Origin: Beutenbergia cavernae DSM 12333
GTDB lineage: Bacteria > Actinomycetota > Actinomycetes > Actinomycetales > Beutenbergiaceae
Direction: 5' to 3'
Length of the DNA: 64,000 nucleotides
NCBI RefSeq assembly: GCF_000023105.1
Contig: NC_012669.1
Span: 3,287,025-3,351,024, forward strand
A program made the position numbers and the translations under genes. Under the pieces are notes generated by a model. The model saw only the letters and a program-made list of their open reading frames with translations. It was not told the DNA's origin and searched no databases. Below are positions 18,141-27,053 of this stretch, piece after piece (position 1 is the first letter of the stretch; each line of letters starts with the position of its first letter).

Positions 18141-19780
18141 GCCGGTGGCCATGGCGCCGCACGGACGGTGCCGACTCCCCGGAGGGCACCTCCTCCGTCG
18201 ACGTGCTCGACCCTTCCGCTGAGCCGGATCCGGCCGGCCCGGCGGACGAGGGGCTCGAGGGTGTGCGCGCACCCCGGCCGAACCGCACGATCTGGGTCGT
18301 GGCAGCGGTCGCCGTCGTCAGCCTGGGTGCCGGCCTCGCGCTGAGCCGGTTCGTCATCTCGCCCGCCCAGGCCGCTGCCGACGCCGAGCCGCCGGAGGCC
18401 GGCCTCATCACGGTGCCGGTCGAGCAGCGGGAGCTGTCCAGCGACGTGACGATCCGCGGTGACGCGCTGTACGACGACCCGGTCGACGTGCGGCTGGAGA
18501 CGGGTGAGCTCGGCGGTCCCGCCGTGGTCACGGGGCAGGTGCCCGAGGTCGGCGCGGAGATCGGGGCGGGCGGGATCCTGCTCGAGGTGACGGGACGTCC
18601 CGTGATCGTCCTGCCGGGCGAGCTTCCGGTGTACCGGTCGCTGCGCGTCGGCACGTCCGGTCCGGACGTCCTGCAGCTCAAGGCCGCGCTCGTGGCGCTC
18701 GGGATCGACCCGGGCAACGCTGACTCCGACGTGTTCGACGGCGCGACGGCGTCGGCTGTCGACGCGCTGTACGCGCGGGCCGGCTACCCCTCGCCCGAGC
18801 CGGAGGAGGGCGCTCGCGAGAACGTACGAGCGGCCGAGGAGTCGCTGCGCTCCGCGCAGGACGCGCTCGCCCAGGCGCAGGCCGACCTCGACCGCGCCGC
18901 GAGCGGCCCGTCCGACGCCGTCCGGGTCGAGCAGGACAACCTCGTCCGCGCCGCCGAACGGCAGCTGGCCGACGCCCGGGCCGGGGTGGGCGAGCTGAGC
19001 GTCGCCGAGGCGGAGGACGCGCTCCGCCTCGCGCAGGTCCAGCGGGACGAGGCGCTCGCGCCGGCCGACACCTCCGCCGAGGCCGCCGGCCGCGACGCCG
19101 CCGCCCGCGGCGTCGAGGATGCGCGCACCGCGCTCGCCGACGCGGCTGAGGCGACGCTCACCCACCTGCCCGCGTCCGAGGTCGTCTACGTCGGCACGCT
19201 CCCCCGCCGGGTCGACTCCGTCGCCGTGCAGCGCGGCAGCACCGTGGAAGGATCCGTCCTCACGATCTCGGGCGCCTCGCTCGAGATCGTGGCGTCCGCC
19301 TCCGTGGCGGACGCCGAGCTGCTCGCCGTCGACATGCCGGCCGTCCTCACGCTCGGCGACACCGAGGTCGCGGCGCACATCACGAACATCGGCCGCCCGT
19401 CGGCCGGCTCCGAGGGCGACGGCGAGGGGGACGGCGAGGGCGAGGGCGAAGGAGACGACGGTGGTGGTGGCGGCGACGGCGCCCGGGTCGACGTCACGCT
19501 CGTGCCGGACGAGCTCACCGAGGAGCAGCGCGCCCAGCTCGTGGGGACGAACGTGCGGGTCCGCGTCCCCGTCAGCTCCACGGGCGGCGAGGTGCTCGCC
19601 GTGCCTGTCGCCGCGCTCACCGCGGGGCCGGGAGGAGAGTCTCGCGTGGAGGTCGACCGCGGCGACGGCGAGACCGAGCTCGTCGTCGTCGAGACGGGTC
19701 TGTCCGCCGAGGGGTTCGTGGAGATCACCTCGTCCGAGGAGCCGCTCGAGGCGGGTGACCTGGTCGTGGTGGGCGAGTGA
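18137..19780 (+). CDS. HlyD/MacA-like membrane-fusion protein with peptidoglycan-binding domain
   Basis: Extracytoplasmic adaptor of an ABC exporter. Acidic cytoplasmic tail of about 50 residues, one membrane helix (WVVAAVAVVSLGAGLALSRFV), biotinyl-lipoyl-like segments, a PG_binding_1-type segment (LRVGTSGPDVLQLKAALVAL, residues ~174-193), and a long Ala/Glu coiled coil (about 230-330). A low-complexity Glu/Gly/Asp tract lies around 425-450 before the final beta domain. 547 aa. GTG start is in a GTGA overlap with the lipoprotein stop. Peptidoglycan binding fits anchoring in a Gram-positive wall. Confidence 0.87.
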   Translation: MSRWPWRRTDGADSPEGTSSVDVLDPSAEPDPAGPADEGLEGVRAPRPNRTIWVVAAVAVVSLGAGLALSRFVISPAQAAADAEPPEAGLITVPVEQRELSSDVTIRGDALYDDPVDVRLETGELGGPAVVTGQVPEVGAEIGAGGILLEVTGRPVIVLPGELPVYRSLRVGTSGPDVLQLKAALVALGIDPGNADSDVFDGATASAVDALYARAGYPSPEPEEGARENVRAAEESLRSAQDALAQAQADLDRAASGPSDAVRVEQDNLVRAAERQLADARAGVGELSVAEAEDALRLAQVQRDEALAPADTSAEAAGRDAAARGVEDARTALADAAEATLTHLPASEVVYVGTLPRRVDSVAVQRGSTVEGSVLTISGASLEIVASASVADAELLAVDMPAVLTLGDTEVAAHITNIGRPSAGSEGDGEGDGEGEGEGDDGGGGGDGARVDVTLVPDELTEEQRAQLVGTNVRVRVPVSSTGGEVLAVPVAALTAGPGGESRVEVDRGDGETELVVVETGLSAEGFVEITSSEEPLEAGDLVVVGE

Positions 19781-20532
19781 GCATCCTCGACCTCACCAGC
19801 GCCGGCGAGGGCCCGGAGCCGACCACCGGTGAGGGCACGGACGGCGCAGCCGCCGAGCAGCACCCCGTCGTCGAGCTGCGCGGCGTCTCGCGATCGTTCC
19901 CGGGCGACCCGCCGGTGGTCGCCTTGCATCCGACGTCGCTGCGCGTCGCGGCCGGGGACTACGTCTCGATCGTCGGCCCGTCTGGCTCGGGGAAGTCGAC
20001 GCTCCTCAACGTCCTGGGCCTGCTCGACCGACCGTCGACCGGCGAGTACCTGCTCGACGGCGAGGCGACCCGCGCTGCCGGCGAGCGACGACGGACGGCG
20101 CTGCGCGGGGGGCGCATCGGGTTCGTGTTCCAGGCGTTCCACCTCCTGCCGCACCGGACGGTGCTCGAGAACGTCGTCCTGGCCACGATGTACTCCGGCG
20201 TCCCGCGCGCCGAACGGCTGCCCCGCGCTGTCGCCGCCCTGCGCCGGGTGCGGCTGGAGCACCGGCTCGACTTCCGCCCCACGACCCTCTCCGGCGGGGA
20301 GCGCCAGCGGGTCGCCGTCGCCCGCGCCGTCGTCACCAATCCCCACCTCCTGCTCGCCGACGAGCCGACCGGGAACCTCGACTCCTCGACGTCCGGCGAG
20401 GTCCTCGACCTGTTCGACGAGCTCCACGCCGACGGGCTGACCCTGCTGGTGATCACGCACGACGACGCCGTCGCCGCCCGGGCGCAGCGTCAGGTGCGGA
20501 TCACCGACGGCGTCGTGACGGAAGTCGCGTGA
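19777..20532 (+). CDS. ABC exporter ATP-binding protein, MacB/LolD type
   Basis: Powers the adjacent FtsX-type permease. Walker A GPSGSGKST near residue 67, Q-loop FVFQAFHLLP, signature LSGGERQRVAVARA, Walker B LLLADEPTGNLD, H-loop ITHDD. A non-conserved acidic 30-residue N-terminal extension precedes the domain. 251 aa. GTG start overlaps the fusion-protein stop by four bases, and the permease start overlaps its own stop likewise. Mechanotransmission or peptide/lipoprotein/drug export are the known roles of this class. Confidence 0.94.
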   Translation: MSILDLTSAGEGPEPTTGEGTDGAAAEQHPVVELRGVSRSFPGDPPVVALHPTSLRVAAGDYVSIVGPSGSGKSTLLNVLGLLDRPSTGEYLLDGEATRAAGERRRTALRGGRIGFVFQAFHLLPHRTVLENVVLATMYSGVPRAERLPRAVAALRRVRLEHRLDFRPTTLSGGERQRVAVARAVVTNPHLLLADEPTGNLDSSTSGEVLDLFDELHADGLTLLVITHDDAVAARAQRQVRITDGVVTEVA

Positions 20533-21776
20533 GCACGCCGTCGGCCAAGCCCGACCGCCGGGGCCACTTCGGGGTGCGCGACCTCATGACGGAGGCGACG
20601 CACGGGATCGGCGCTCGCCCCGGGCGGCTCTTCCTCACGATCCTCGGGACCGTGCTCGGCATCTGCGCGCTCGTCGTGACGATGGGGATGGCGCAGACGG
20701 GCGCCGGCCAGATCGCCCGCCAGTTCGACGCCGTCGCCGCGACGCAGGTCGTGGTGGAGCCCGCCTCGACCACGACCATGGGCGGCGAGCAGCGGGCCCG
20801 CGCGCAGCTGCCCTGGGACTCCCCCGAGCGCGTCGCGCGCCTCGCCGGCGTCGAGGCGGCGGCCCTCCTGGCGGACGTGGACACGGGCGGGGCGCAGGTC
20901 ACCGCCGTGCCGGTCACGGACCCGACGGCGCCGCGCGTCGCCTCTCCCCCCGTCGTGGCGGCGTCGGCCGACCTGCTCCCCGCGGTGCGGGGCAATCTCG
21001 GCACGGGGCGGTTCTTCGACGCCGGACACGACGCGCGCGCCGATCGCGTCGTCGTCCTCGGGGCGGCGGCCGCGGAGCGGCTCGGCGTCAACCGGGTGGA
21101 CTCGCAGCCGTCGATCTTCATCGGCTCGCGTTCCTACACGGTCATCGGGATCCTCGAGGACGTCGCCCGCCGGCGTGACCTCGTCGACGCGGTGATCCTC
21201 CCGCTCGGCACGGCGCGCGCGGACTTCGGCCTCACCGCGCCGAAGGAGCTCCAGATCCGGATCACCGTCGGAGCGGGGTCGGTGGTCGCGCGGCAGGCGC
21301 CGATCGCGCTCGCGCCGAACACACCCGAGAACATCGAGGTCCAGGCGCCGGCGTCGGGCGGAGGGCTGCAGGAGAACGTGCAGGCCGACGTCAACGCGAT
21401 CTTCCTCGCGCTCGGCGGCTTGGCGCTCCTCGTCGGCGGGCTCGGCATCGCGAACGTCACGCTGCTGTCGGTGATGGAGCGCGTCGGTGAGATCGGGCTG
21501 CGGCGGGCGCTGGGCGCCACGCGTCGGCAGATCGCCGCGCAGTTCATCGTCGAGTCGGTGGTGATCGGGCTGCTCGGCGGCCTCATCGGCGCCGCGCTGG
21601 GCGTGTTCGCCGTCGTCGGCGTGAGCGCCCTGCAGAGGTGGACGCCGATCCTCGACCTGCGGATGGCGCTCGGCTCGGCGCTCCTCGGCGGGCTCATCGG
21701 CCTGGTCGCCGGCGCCTATCCGGCGATCAAGGCGGCGTCGCTCGAACCGGTGGCGGCGCTCCGGGGTGGCCTGTAG
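20529..21776 (+). CDS. FtsX/MacB-type ABC permease
   Basis: One N-terminal helix (LFLTILGTVLGICALVVTMG), a large extracytoplasmic MacB core domain (residues ~60-280), then three C-terminal helices including LALLVGGLGIANVTLLSVMERVGEIGLRRA, the classic FtsX-family segment. 415 aa. GTG start in a GTGA overlap. Last gene of the four-gene cassette; it converges with the minus-strand anti-sigma-type gene after 14 nt. Confidence 0.94.
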   Translation: MSTPSAKPDRRGHFGVRDLMTEATHGIGARPGRLFLTILGTVLGICALVVTMGMAQTGAGQIARQFDAVAATQVVVEPASTTTMGGEQRARAQLPWDSPERVARLAGVEAAALLADVDTGGAQVTAVPVTDPTAPRVASPPVVAASADLLPAVRGNLGTGRFFDAGHDARADRVVVLGAAAAERLGVNRVDSQPSIFIGSRSYTVIGILEDVARRRDLVDAVILPLGTARADFGLTAPKELQIRITVGAGSVVARQAPIALAPNTPENIEVQAPASGGGLQENVQADVNAIFLALGGLALLVGGLGIANVTLLSVMERVGEIGLRRALGATRRQIAAQFIVESVVIGLLGGLIGAALGVFAVVGVSALQRWTPILDLRMALGSALLGGLIGLVAGAYPAIKAASLEPVAALRGGL

Positions 21777-21790
21777 GGCGGTCGGAGGGC

Positions 21791-23023
21791 TCAGGGGACG
21801 GTCACGAGCCACGGGCCGCCCACGGCGGTGACGTCCGTGCGGTCACCCTCCGGCCCCTCGGTCCCGGCGGGCTCGGTGAAGAAGAAGTGCGAGATCGCGT
21901 ACACCTCGTACTCGCCGGGCGGCAGCGGTTCGCCGAGGCCCGTCTCAGGGTCCTGCCCCATGGTCGCGCAGTCGTGCAGCGGCATCCACGCCCCGAGCTC
22001 CAGCTCCGCCCGGGGGGTCATCGTCGCGTCGATGCCGACGTCGTCGGAGGCGCCTGGGACGCCGACGACGATCCCGTCGCGCACCACGACGAGCCAGGGG
22101 TGGCCGGTCCAACCGACCAGCTCCGCTCCGGAGTCGTTGCGCACCGTGACCGGGAACTCCAGGCCCTCGCCCGGCGGGTCGGCGTCCGGGTCGAACGGCA
22201 CAGCGTCGCCGAGGTCGGCGGGCGCGGTGACGCGGAGACCGAGCTCGTACCCGTCGGTCGTGGCCTCGACGCCCGCCGGCCACTGCGATCCGCAGGCGCC
22301 GAGGTTCTCGAGGGGATCGGCGGTGCCCACGCGGAGACCCGCGGGCGCCGAGAGGACCACGGACGGCGCGGGGTCCTCCACGTTGCCCGGGCGGGCGGCG
22401 ACAGCGGCGACGAGCTCGTACTCGCCCGTCGGCACAGCCCCGGCGAGGCTCTCGCCGTCGCACCCCCAGAGCTGGTACGCCCCGTCGATCCACACGTCCG
22501 CCTCGGGCGTCACCGACGTCGTCTCGAGCTGACCCACGGTGTCCGGGACCGCCACGCCCACGACCAGACCGTCGTCGTCGACGAGCCAGATCGCGGCATA
22601 CGACCCGTCCGCATCAGGCACGAGCTCGTAGGAGTCGACGCCGCTCGCGGCGTAGGAGACGCCGACGCCGACGGCGAGGTCGTCCCCGCTCTCGACCGTC
22701 GCGTTGGCGCCGGCGCCCACCGCAACCGGACCGTCCTCACCGAGGACCTCGGCGCCGTCGAACGCCTCACCCGCGGCAGTCTCGACCGGCCGCCCGCACG
22801 CCGTGCCGGACGCGGGCGTGGCCCCGTCGCGCCACAGCTGGACGGCGGGCGGCACGAGGAGCGCGGCGGCCGCGACCACTGCGACACCCGCCACGGCCGG
22901 CACGGTGCGGCGCACGACCCGACGTCGTCGGGCACGCCTGAGGACCTCGCCGACGGGCGCGTCCCCCGCCGCCCGGGCGGCGGCGTCGGCGAGCCCGTCC
23001 AGGCGCCTGCTCAGCTCGTTCAT
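21791..23023 (-). CDS. Membrane-anchored partner protein of an ECF sigma factor
   Basis: No family recognised by name. About 45 cytoplasmic residues (MNELSRRLDGLADAAARAA...), a basic patch RRARRRRVVRR, one membrane helix (TVPAVAGVAVVAAAALLVPP) and some 340 residues outside the cell with four Cys (GTACG, LWGCD, LGACG, HDCAT) and Ig-like beta-rich composition. No HxxxCxxC zinc anti-sigma motif is present. Its start overlaps the sigma-factor stop, so the most likely role is anti-sigma factor or signal sensor for that sigma; this is inference from position and topology. 410 aa. Confidence 0.75.
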   Translation of the reverse strand: MNELSRRLDGLADAAARAAGDAPVGEVLRRARRRRVVRRTVPAVAGVAVVAAAALLVPPAVQLWRDGATPASGTACGRPVETAAGEAFDGAEVLGEDGPVAVGAGANATVESGDDLAVGVGVSYAASGVDSYELVPDADGSYAAIWLVDDDGLVVGVAVPDTVGQLETTSVTPEADVWIDGAYQLWGCDGESLAGAVPTGEYELVAAVAARPGNVEDPAPSVVLSAPAGLRVGTADPLENLGACGSQWPAGVEATTDGYELGLRVTAPADLGDAVPFDPDADPPGEGLEFPVTVRNDSGAELVGWTGHPWLVVVRDGIVVGVPGASDDVGIDATMTPRAELELGAWMPLHDCATMGQDPETGLGEPLPPGEYEVYAISHFFFTEPAGTEGPEGDRTDVTAVGGPWLVTVP

Positions 23024-23565
23024 GGGACCCTCCCCGACGACGGGCGATCGGGATCGAGCCGACCCGCGTCGTCGACGGCGGTGCCGCCAGGGCCCAGGAC
23101 CCCTTCGAGCCGCCGGACTCCCTGACTCAGGTACCGCTTCACCGCGCCCTCGCTGACGCCCAGCTGTTCGGCGATCTGCCGGACCGTGAGGTCGGAGTAG
23201 TAGCGCAGGACGACGCAGGCGCGCTCACGTCGGGGAAGCGTGCTCAGCGCGCCGCGGACGTCGAGCTGGGCCGCCGTGAGCTCGACGTCCCCGCCGTGCT
23301 CCTGGGTGACGACGAGGTGCCGGACGTCGAGCCATCGCCGTCGTCGGCGGTACCCGTCCACGTACAGGCGCAGGATCGACCGCCGGACGTACGGCTCGGC
23401 GTCGTGGACGTCGGCGCCGCGGCCGAGCCGCACGTACGTGCGCATCAGTGACTCCTGCACGAGCTCCTCCGCCTCCGCGAGAGACCCGCACAGCAGGTAC
23501 GCGTACCCGACCAGCGCTCGCCGCCGCTCGCTCACGAGCACGGTCAGCACCTCGTCGGGCGTCAT
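23020..23565 (-). CDS. SigE-like ECF RNA polymerase sigma factor
   Basis: Alternative sigma factor of the actinobacterial SigE/SACE type. Region 2: LVGYAYLLCGSLAEAEELVQESLMRTYVR; region 4: LPRRERACVVLRYYSDLTVRQIAEQLGVSEGAVKRYLSQGVRRLE, a clear helix-turn-helix. 181 aa. ATG start. Coupled by a 4-nt overlap to the single-pass membrane gene downstream. Usually such units autoregulate; no target promoter is identifiable here. Confidence 0.93.
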   Translation of the reverse strand: MTPDEVLTVLVSERRRALVGYAYLLCGSLAEAEELVQESLMRTYVRLGRGADVHDAEPYVRRSILRLYVDGYRRRRRWLDVRHLVVTQEHGGDVELTAAQLDVRGALSTLPRRERACVVLRYYSDLTVRQIAEQLGVSEGAVKRYLSQGVRRLEGVLGPGGTAVDDAGRLDPDRPSSGRVP

Positions 23566-23648
23566 GGGTCTCCTCGCCGGTCGACCCGTGGCCGGGTCCG
23601 TCCACCCGTGTCGACGAACACGTCGGGCAGAACGTTGTCCGGGGCGGT

Positions 23649-24227
23649 TCAGGGAGGGAGCTGGGAGCCCGCCCCGCGGGAGGACGCCTCAGCTCGCGCG
23701 CGGGAGACGTCGGCGTGCATCGCGAAGAACAGGGAGAGCGGCTCGCCGTCGACGTCGTCGTCGCGGTCCGCGTACTCCTGGAACAGGGAGTTGAGACGTC
23801 GCCGCAGCTCGTCCCGGTGCTCCGGCGTGAGACGGACGCCGAGGCGGGTCATCATCGCGGCCTCGCCTCCGGCGAGCGCGAACTCGTCGAGGAAGGTCTG
23901 CACCATCGTGCGGGTGGTCCCCGGGGCGGACGGGGACCGCCACGACTTCCCGGTCGAGAGGTACGGCCGCTCACGCGACCCGCGGGCCCCTCGCCGGACC
24001 GGCAGCGACTCCAGGAACCCGCGCTCCACGAGGAGCCGGACGTGGTGCAGCAGCGTCGCGGGTGGCACGCCCAGGGCGTCGGCCATCTGCTGGTTGGTCA
24101 GGGGCGTGTCCTTGACGAGCCGGATGATGCGCAACCGGAGCGTCGAGGCGAGCGCCTTCGCGTCGGCGTCGCGCTCGTCCGCAAGGGCCTCCTCCGACAC
24201 TGGCTCGGCACTCTTCTCCGCGCTCAC
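23649..24227 (-). CDS. ArsR-like winged-helix transcriptional regulator
   Basis: DNA-binding domain at residues 28-85: STLRLRIIRLVKDTPLTNQQMADALGVPPATLLHHVRLLVERG is a textbook helix-turn-helix-20/ArsR fold. The C-terminal 100 residues (helical, LTPEHRDELRRRLNSLFQEY) resemble regulators paired with MFS exporters. GTG start. 192 aa. Transcribed divergently from the MFS gene across 68 bp, so it probably represses that transporter and itself. Confidence 0.88.
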   Translation of the reverse strand: MSAEKSAEPVSEEALADERDADAKALASTLRLRIIRLVKDTPLTNQQMADALGVPPATLLHHVRLLVERGFLESLPVRRGARGSRERPYLSTGKSWRSPSAPGTTRTMVQTFLDEFALAGGEAAMMTRLGVRLTPEHRDELRRRLNSLFQEYADRDDDVDGEPLSLFFAMHADVSRARAEASSRGAGSQLPP

Positions 24228-24295
24228 ACGCCGATCGTAGCCCGGATCGCGCGACTGATTGAGATTTCCCTACCAGTGGCGCTACGCTCCGTGAC

Positions 24296-25621
24296 GTGAG
24301 CGCAGAACCCGTCCCTCCGCCGTCGTCCACCGAGGACGCGCCGCCCCGCCGATCGCTCCTGCACCACCGGGACTTCCGCCAGCTCTGGGCCGGGGATGCG
24401 CTGGGGCAGCTCGGCGCCCAGCTGACGGGACTCGCGATGCCGGTGCTGGCGGTCCAGGTGCTGGGTGCGAGCGAGTGGGAGATGGGCCTGCTCAACGCGG
24501 CCACGATGGCGGCGTTCCTCGTCATCGGCCTGCCGGCCGGCGCCTGGGTCGACCGCATGCGCAAGCGGCGCGTGCTCATCGTGGCCGACCTCGTCCGGGC
24601 CGTCGTCCTCGCCGGCGTCGTGGCAGCGGCCCTGACCGGCGTCGCCTCGATGCCGCTGCTCTACGTGGCCGCGCTCGCGATCAGCGCCGCCACCGTGTTC
24701 TTCGACGTCTCGCACCAGAGCTACGTGCCCGGCCTCGTGGGGCTCGACCACGTCGTCGAGGGGAACTCGAAGCTGCAGTCGACGGCATCGGTCGCGATGG
24801 TGGCCGGCCCGGCGCTCGGCGGCCAGCTGCTCCGCATCGTCAGCGCCCCGTTCCTCATCGGCATCAACGCCGTGCTGTACGCGTTCTCGGCCTTCTACGT
24901 CGCCCGGATCCGTCACGTCGAGGAGCTGCCGGCCCGGGAGAGCCGGCGGCCGCTCGTCGTCGAGATCCGGGAGGGGCTCGCGTTCGTGGGGCGCCAGCCG
25001 CTGCTGCGACGGATGGTGGCGTGCACGTCCATCGGGAACCTGTTCGGCAGCATCGGCGGAGCACTCGAGGCCATCTACATCTTGCGACTCCTCGGGATCT
25101 CCGAGGCGACGTTCGGCACGATCCTGTCCGCCGGCGCGATCGGCGGGCTGCTCGGCGCTGTGTCGGCGGAGCGCATCGCGCGCTGGGTCGGCGAGGCGCG
25201 CGTCATCCCGGTCACGGCGATCGGCTGGGCGGCACCGCTCGCCCTCGTGCCGCTCGCCTCCGTGCTCCCGATCCCGCGGGCCGTCACGCTCGTGGCCGCG
25301 CTCGGACTGACGTCGTTCCTGGTCGTCGTGTACAACGTCGCCACGGTGAGCTTCCGGCAGCGGCTGTGTCCCCCGGCGCTGCTCGGCCGCATGAACGCGT
25401 CAGTTCGCTTCATCGTGTGGGGCAGCGCGCCGCTCGGCGGCCTGCTCGGCGGGTGGCTCGGCACGTCGCTCGGCGTCGTGCCCGCGCTGTGGATCGGCGT
25501 CGCGGGCGCGCTCATCGCCGCCGTCCCGGTCCTGCCGCTGCTGCGGATGACCGAGCTGCCGACGCCGGAAGGGCCGCCGGCAGCACCGCCGCCCGTCGCT
25601 CCAGAGGCTCCGGTCGCCTGA
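24296..25621 (+). CDS. MFS transporter (MFS_3, enterobactin-exporter/macrolide-efflux type)
   Basis: Drug or siderophore efflux-type permease. Starts with a soluble Pro-rich tail, then RDFRQLWAGDALGQLGAQLTG typical of MFS_3, followed by ten to twelve hydrophobic helices; loop 2-3 reads GAWVDRMRKRRVLI, the MFS motif A position. Ends in a Pro/Ala-rich tail. 441 aa, GTG start. Controlled most likely by the divergent ArsR-like regulator. Substrate not readable. Confidence 0.9.
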   Translation: MSAEPVPPPSSTEDAPPRRSLLHHRDFRQLWAGDALGQLGAQLTGLAMPVLAVQVLGASEWEMGLLNAATMAAFLVIGLPAGAWVDRMRKRRVLIVADLVRAVVLAGVVAAALTGVASMPLLYVAALAISAATVFFDVSHQSYVPGLVGLDHVVEGNSKLQSTASVAMVAGPALGGQLLRIVSAPFLIGINAVLYAFSAFYVARIRHVEELPARESRRPLVVEIREGLAFVGRQPLLRRMVACTSIGNLFGSIGGALEAIYILRLLGISEATFGTILSAGAIGGLLGAVSAERIARWVGEARVIPVTAIGWAAPLALVPLASVLPIPRAVTLVAALGLTSFLVVVYNVATVSFRQRLCPPALLGRMNASVRFIVWGSAPLGGLLGGWLGTSLGVVPALWIGVAGALIAAVPVLPLLRMTELPTPEGPPAAPPPVAPEAPVA

Positions 25622-25624
25622 CGC

Positions 25625-26185
25625 CTATCGGACCCTGCCGAGGATCGCGAGCACGCGCGTCGACCGGTCGGCGTCCGTCGGAGCCTCGACCCCCGGCTTG
25701 CAGATCCCCTCGTCGTAGAGGTGCTCGCCGAAGCCGGCGACCGACGCCTCGATGGTGTCGAGCTCGGCGTCGGTGAACGGCAGGTCCCGGCCCGAGGCGC
25801 GGCCGACGTCCCACCGGTGGACCATGAGGTCGAACCCGTAGAACCGCAGGAAGCTCGCTCCGATCGTCGTCGGCCCGAAGAAGCCCTCGTACTCGGCGTC
25901 GGCGACGCCCGGATCGGCCAGGAGCTCTCCGACCAGCGAGGCGTGGTCGCGCCACGCCGCGCCGGGGCCGGTGGCGACGTCGGGAGCCGGCGGGAGCGGG
26001 ACTCCACGTTCGGCGAGGAAGTCCCGCTCCGTCGTGATGAGGTGCGCGATGACGTCGGCGGCGCTCCAGCCCTCGCAGGGGGACGGCGCCGACCAGTCGT
26101 CGACCTCGTCGGCGACACGCTGGACCCGGTCGGCGAGCTCGGCGAACGCGGCGGACGGGTCGGTGGGGGTGGTCTGATCTGTCAT
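25625..26185 (-). CDS. TIGR03086-family / mycothiol-dependent maleylpyruvate isomerase-like protein
   Basis: DinB/MDMPI fold of actinobacteria. WSAPSPCEGWSAADVIAHLITTERDFL (residues ~30-57) carries the conserved PCxGWxxxDVxxH block with the metal-binding His; a second His lies in LMVHRWDVGRA. 186 aa. ATG chosen because the family motif then begins near residue 30; the longer in-frame reading overlaps the divergent AraC gene. Function within the family is uncertain. Divergent from the AraC regulator by 37 bp and convergent with the MFS gene. Confidence 0.85.
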   Translation of the reverse strand: MTDQTTPTDPSAAFAELADRVQRVADEVDDWSAPSPCEGWSAADVIAHLITTERDFLAERGVPLPPAPDVATGPGAAWRDHASLVGELLADPGVADAEYEGFFGPTTIGASFLRFYGFDLMVHRWDVGRASGRDLPFTDAELDTIEASVAGFGEHLYDEGICKPGVEAPTDADRSTRVLAILGRVR

Positions 26186-26222
26186 GGCACGACCGTAGGC
26201 CGGTGGGGCAGGCTGGCGATTG

Positions 26223-27053
26223 ATGAAACCCGACAGCCCGCTCGACGACGTCGGTCGCGCCCACCTGGTCGATCCGGACGACCACTCGTTCACGATCGCG
26301 CGACGAACACCCGCCAGGGACCTCACCGACCTCGCGCGGCGGTTCTGGATCCCGGTCTGGTCGGTGCCGGCCGGCCTCGAGGCCCCGCAGCACGTGCTGC
26401 AGTACCCGGTCTGCCTCATCGTCGTCGCCGCCCACTACGCGCGGTTCTACGGCGTCGCCAGCGGGCTCTCGACGACGACGCTCGTCGGGTCGGGCTGGGG
26501 CGTGGGGCTCATGCTGCAGCCTGCCGCCGGGCACCTGCTGACGGGCCGCCCCGTCAGCGATCTCACGGATCGCTTCGAGGACCTGGGCGACGCCGTGCCG
26601 GGCGGGGAGTCGCTGACGCGTGCCGTCCGCGCGGCGATGGCACCCGCCCCGCACGACCCCGCTGCGCAGGAGACGGCCGCTCACGCCGTCGAGGACCTCG
26701 TCCGCACCCACCTGCCCGTCGACGCGGAGGGTCTGCTCGTCAACCGGGTCGTCGCGCGGGCCGAGGGGGACCCGGGCATCACCCGCGTGGCGCACCTGTG
26801 CGAGGCCTACGACCTCTCCGAACGGTCGCTGCAACGACTCACGCGCCGCCGCGTGGGCCTCACGCCCAAGTGGCTCATCCAGCGGCGTCGTCTCCAGGAG
26901 GCGTCGGAGCAGCTGCGCGACCCCGAGCTGTCCGCCACGGCGATCGCGGCCGACCTGGGCTACGCCGACCAGGCGCACTTCACCCGGGACTTCCGCCGGG
27001 TCACGGGCCTCACGCCAGGCGCGTTCGCCGCCCGGTTCCGTGCTCGCGGGTAG
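26223..27053 (+). CDS. AraC-family transcriptional regulator
   Basis: C-terminal double helix-turn-helix at residues ~185-272: ITRVAHLCEAYDLSERSLQRL and SATAIAADLGYADQAHFTRDFRRVTGLTPGAF. The N-terminal half (SFTIARRTPARDLTDLARRFWIPVW) matches the DUF6597-type sensing domain. 276 aa from the ATG; a TTG directly before it is an alternative start. Divergent from the TIGR03086-type gene, which it may regulate; its stop codon directly abuts the stop of the epimerase gene. Confidence 0.9.
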   Translation: MKPDSPLDDVGRAHLVDPDDHSFTIARRTPARDLTDLARRFWIPVWSVPAGLEAPQHVLQYPVCLIVVAAHYARFYGVASGLSTTTLVGSGWGVGLMLQPAAGHLLTGRPVSDLTDRFEDLGDAVPGGESLTRAVRAAMAPAPHDPAAQETAAHAVEDLVRTHLPVDAEGLLVNRVVARAEGDPGITRVAHLCEAYDLSERSLQRLTRRRVGLTPKWLIQRRRLQEASEQLRDPELSATAIAADLGYADQAHFTRDFRRVTGLTPGAFAARFRARG

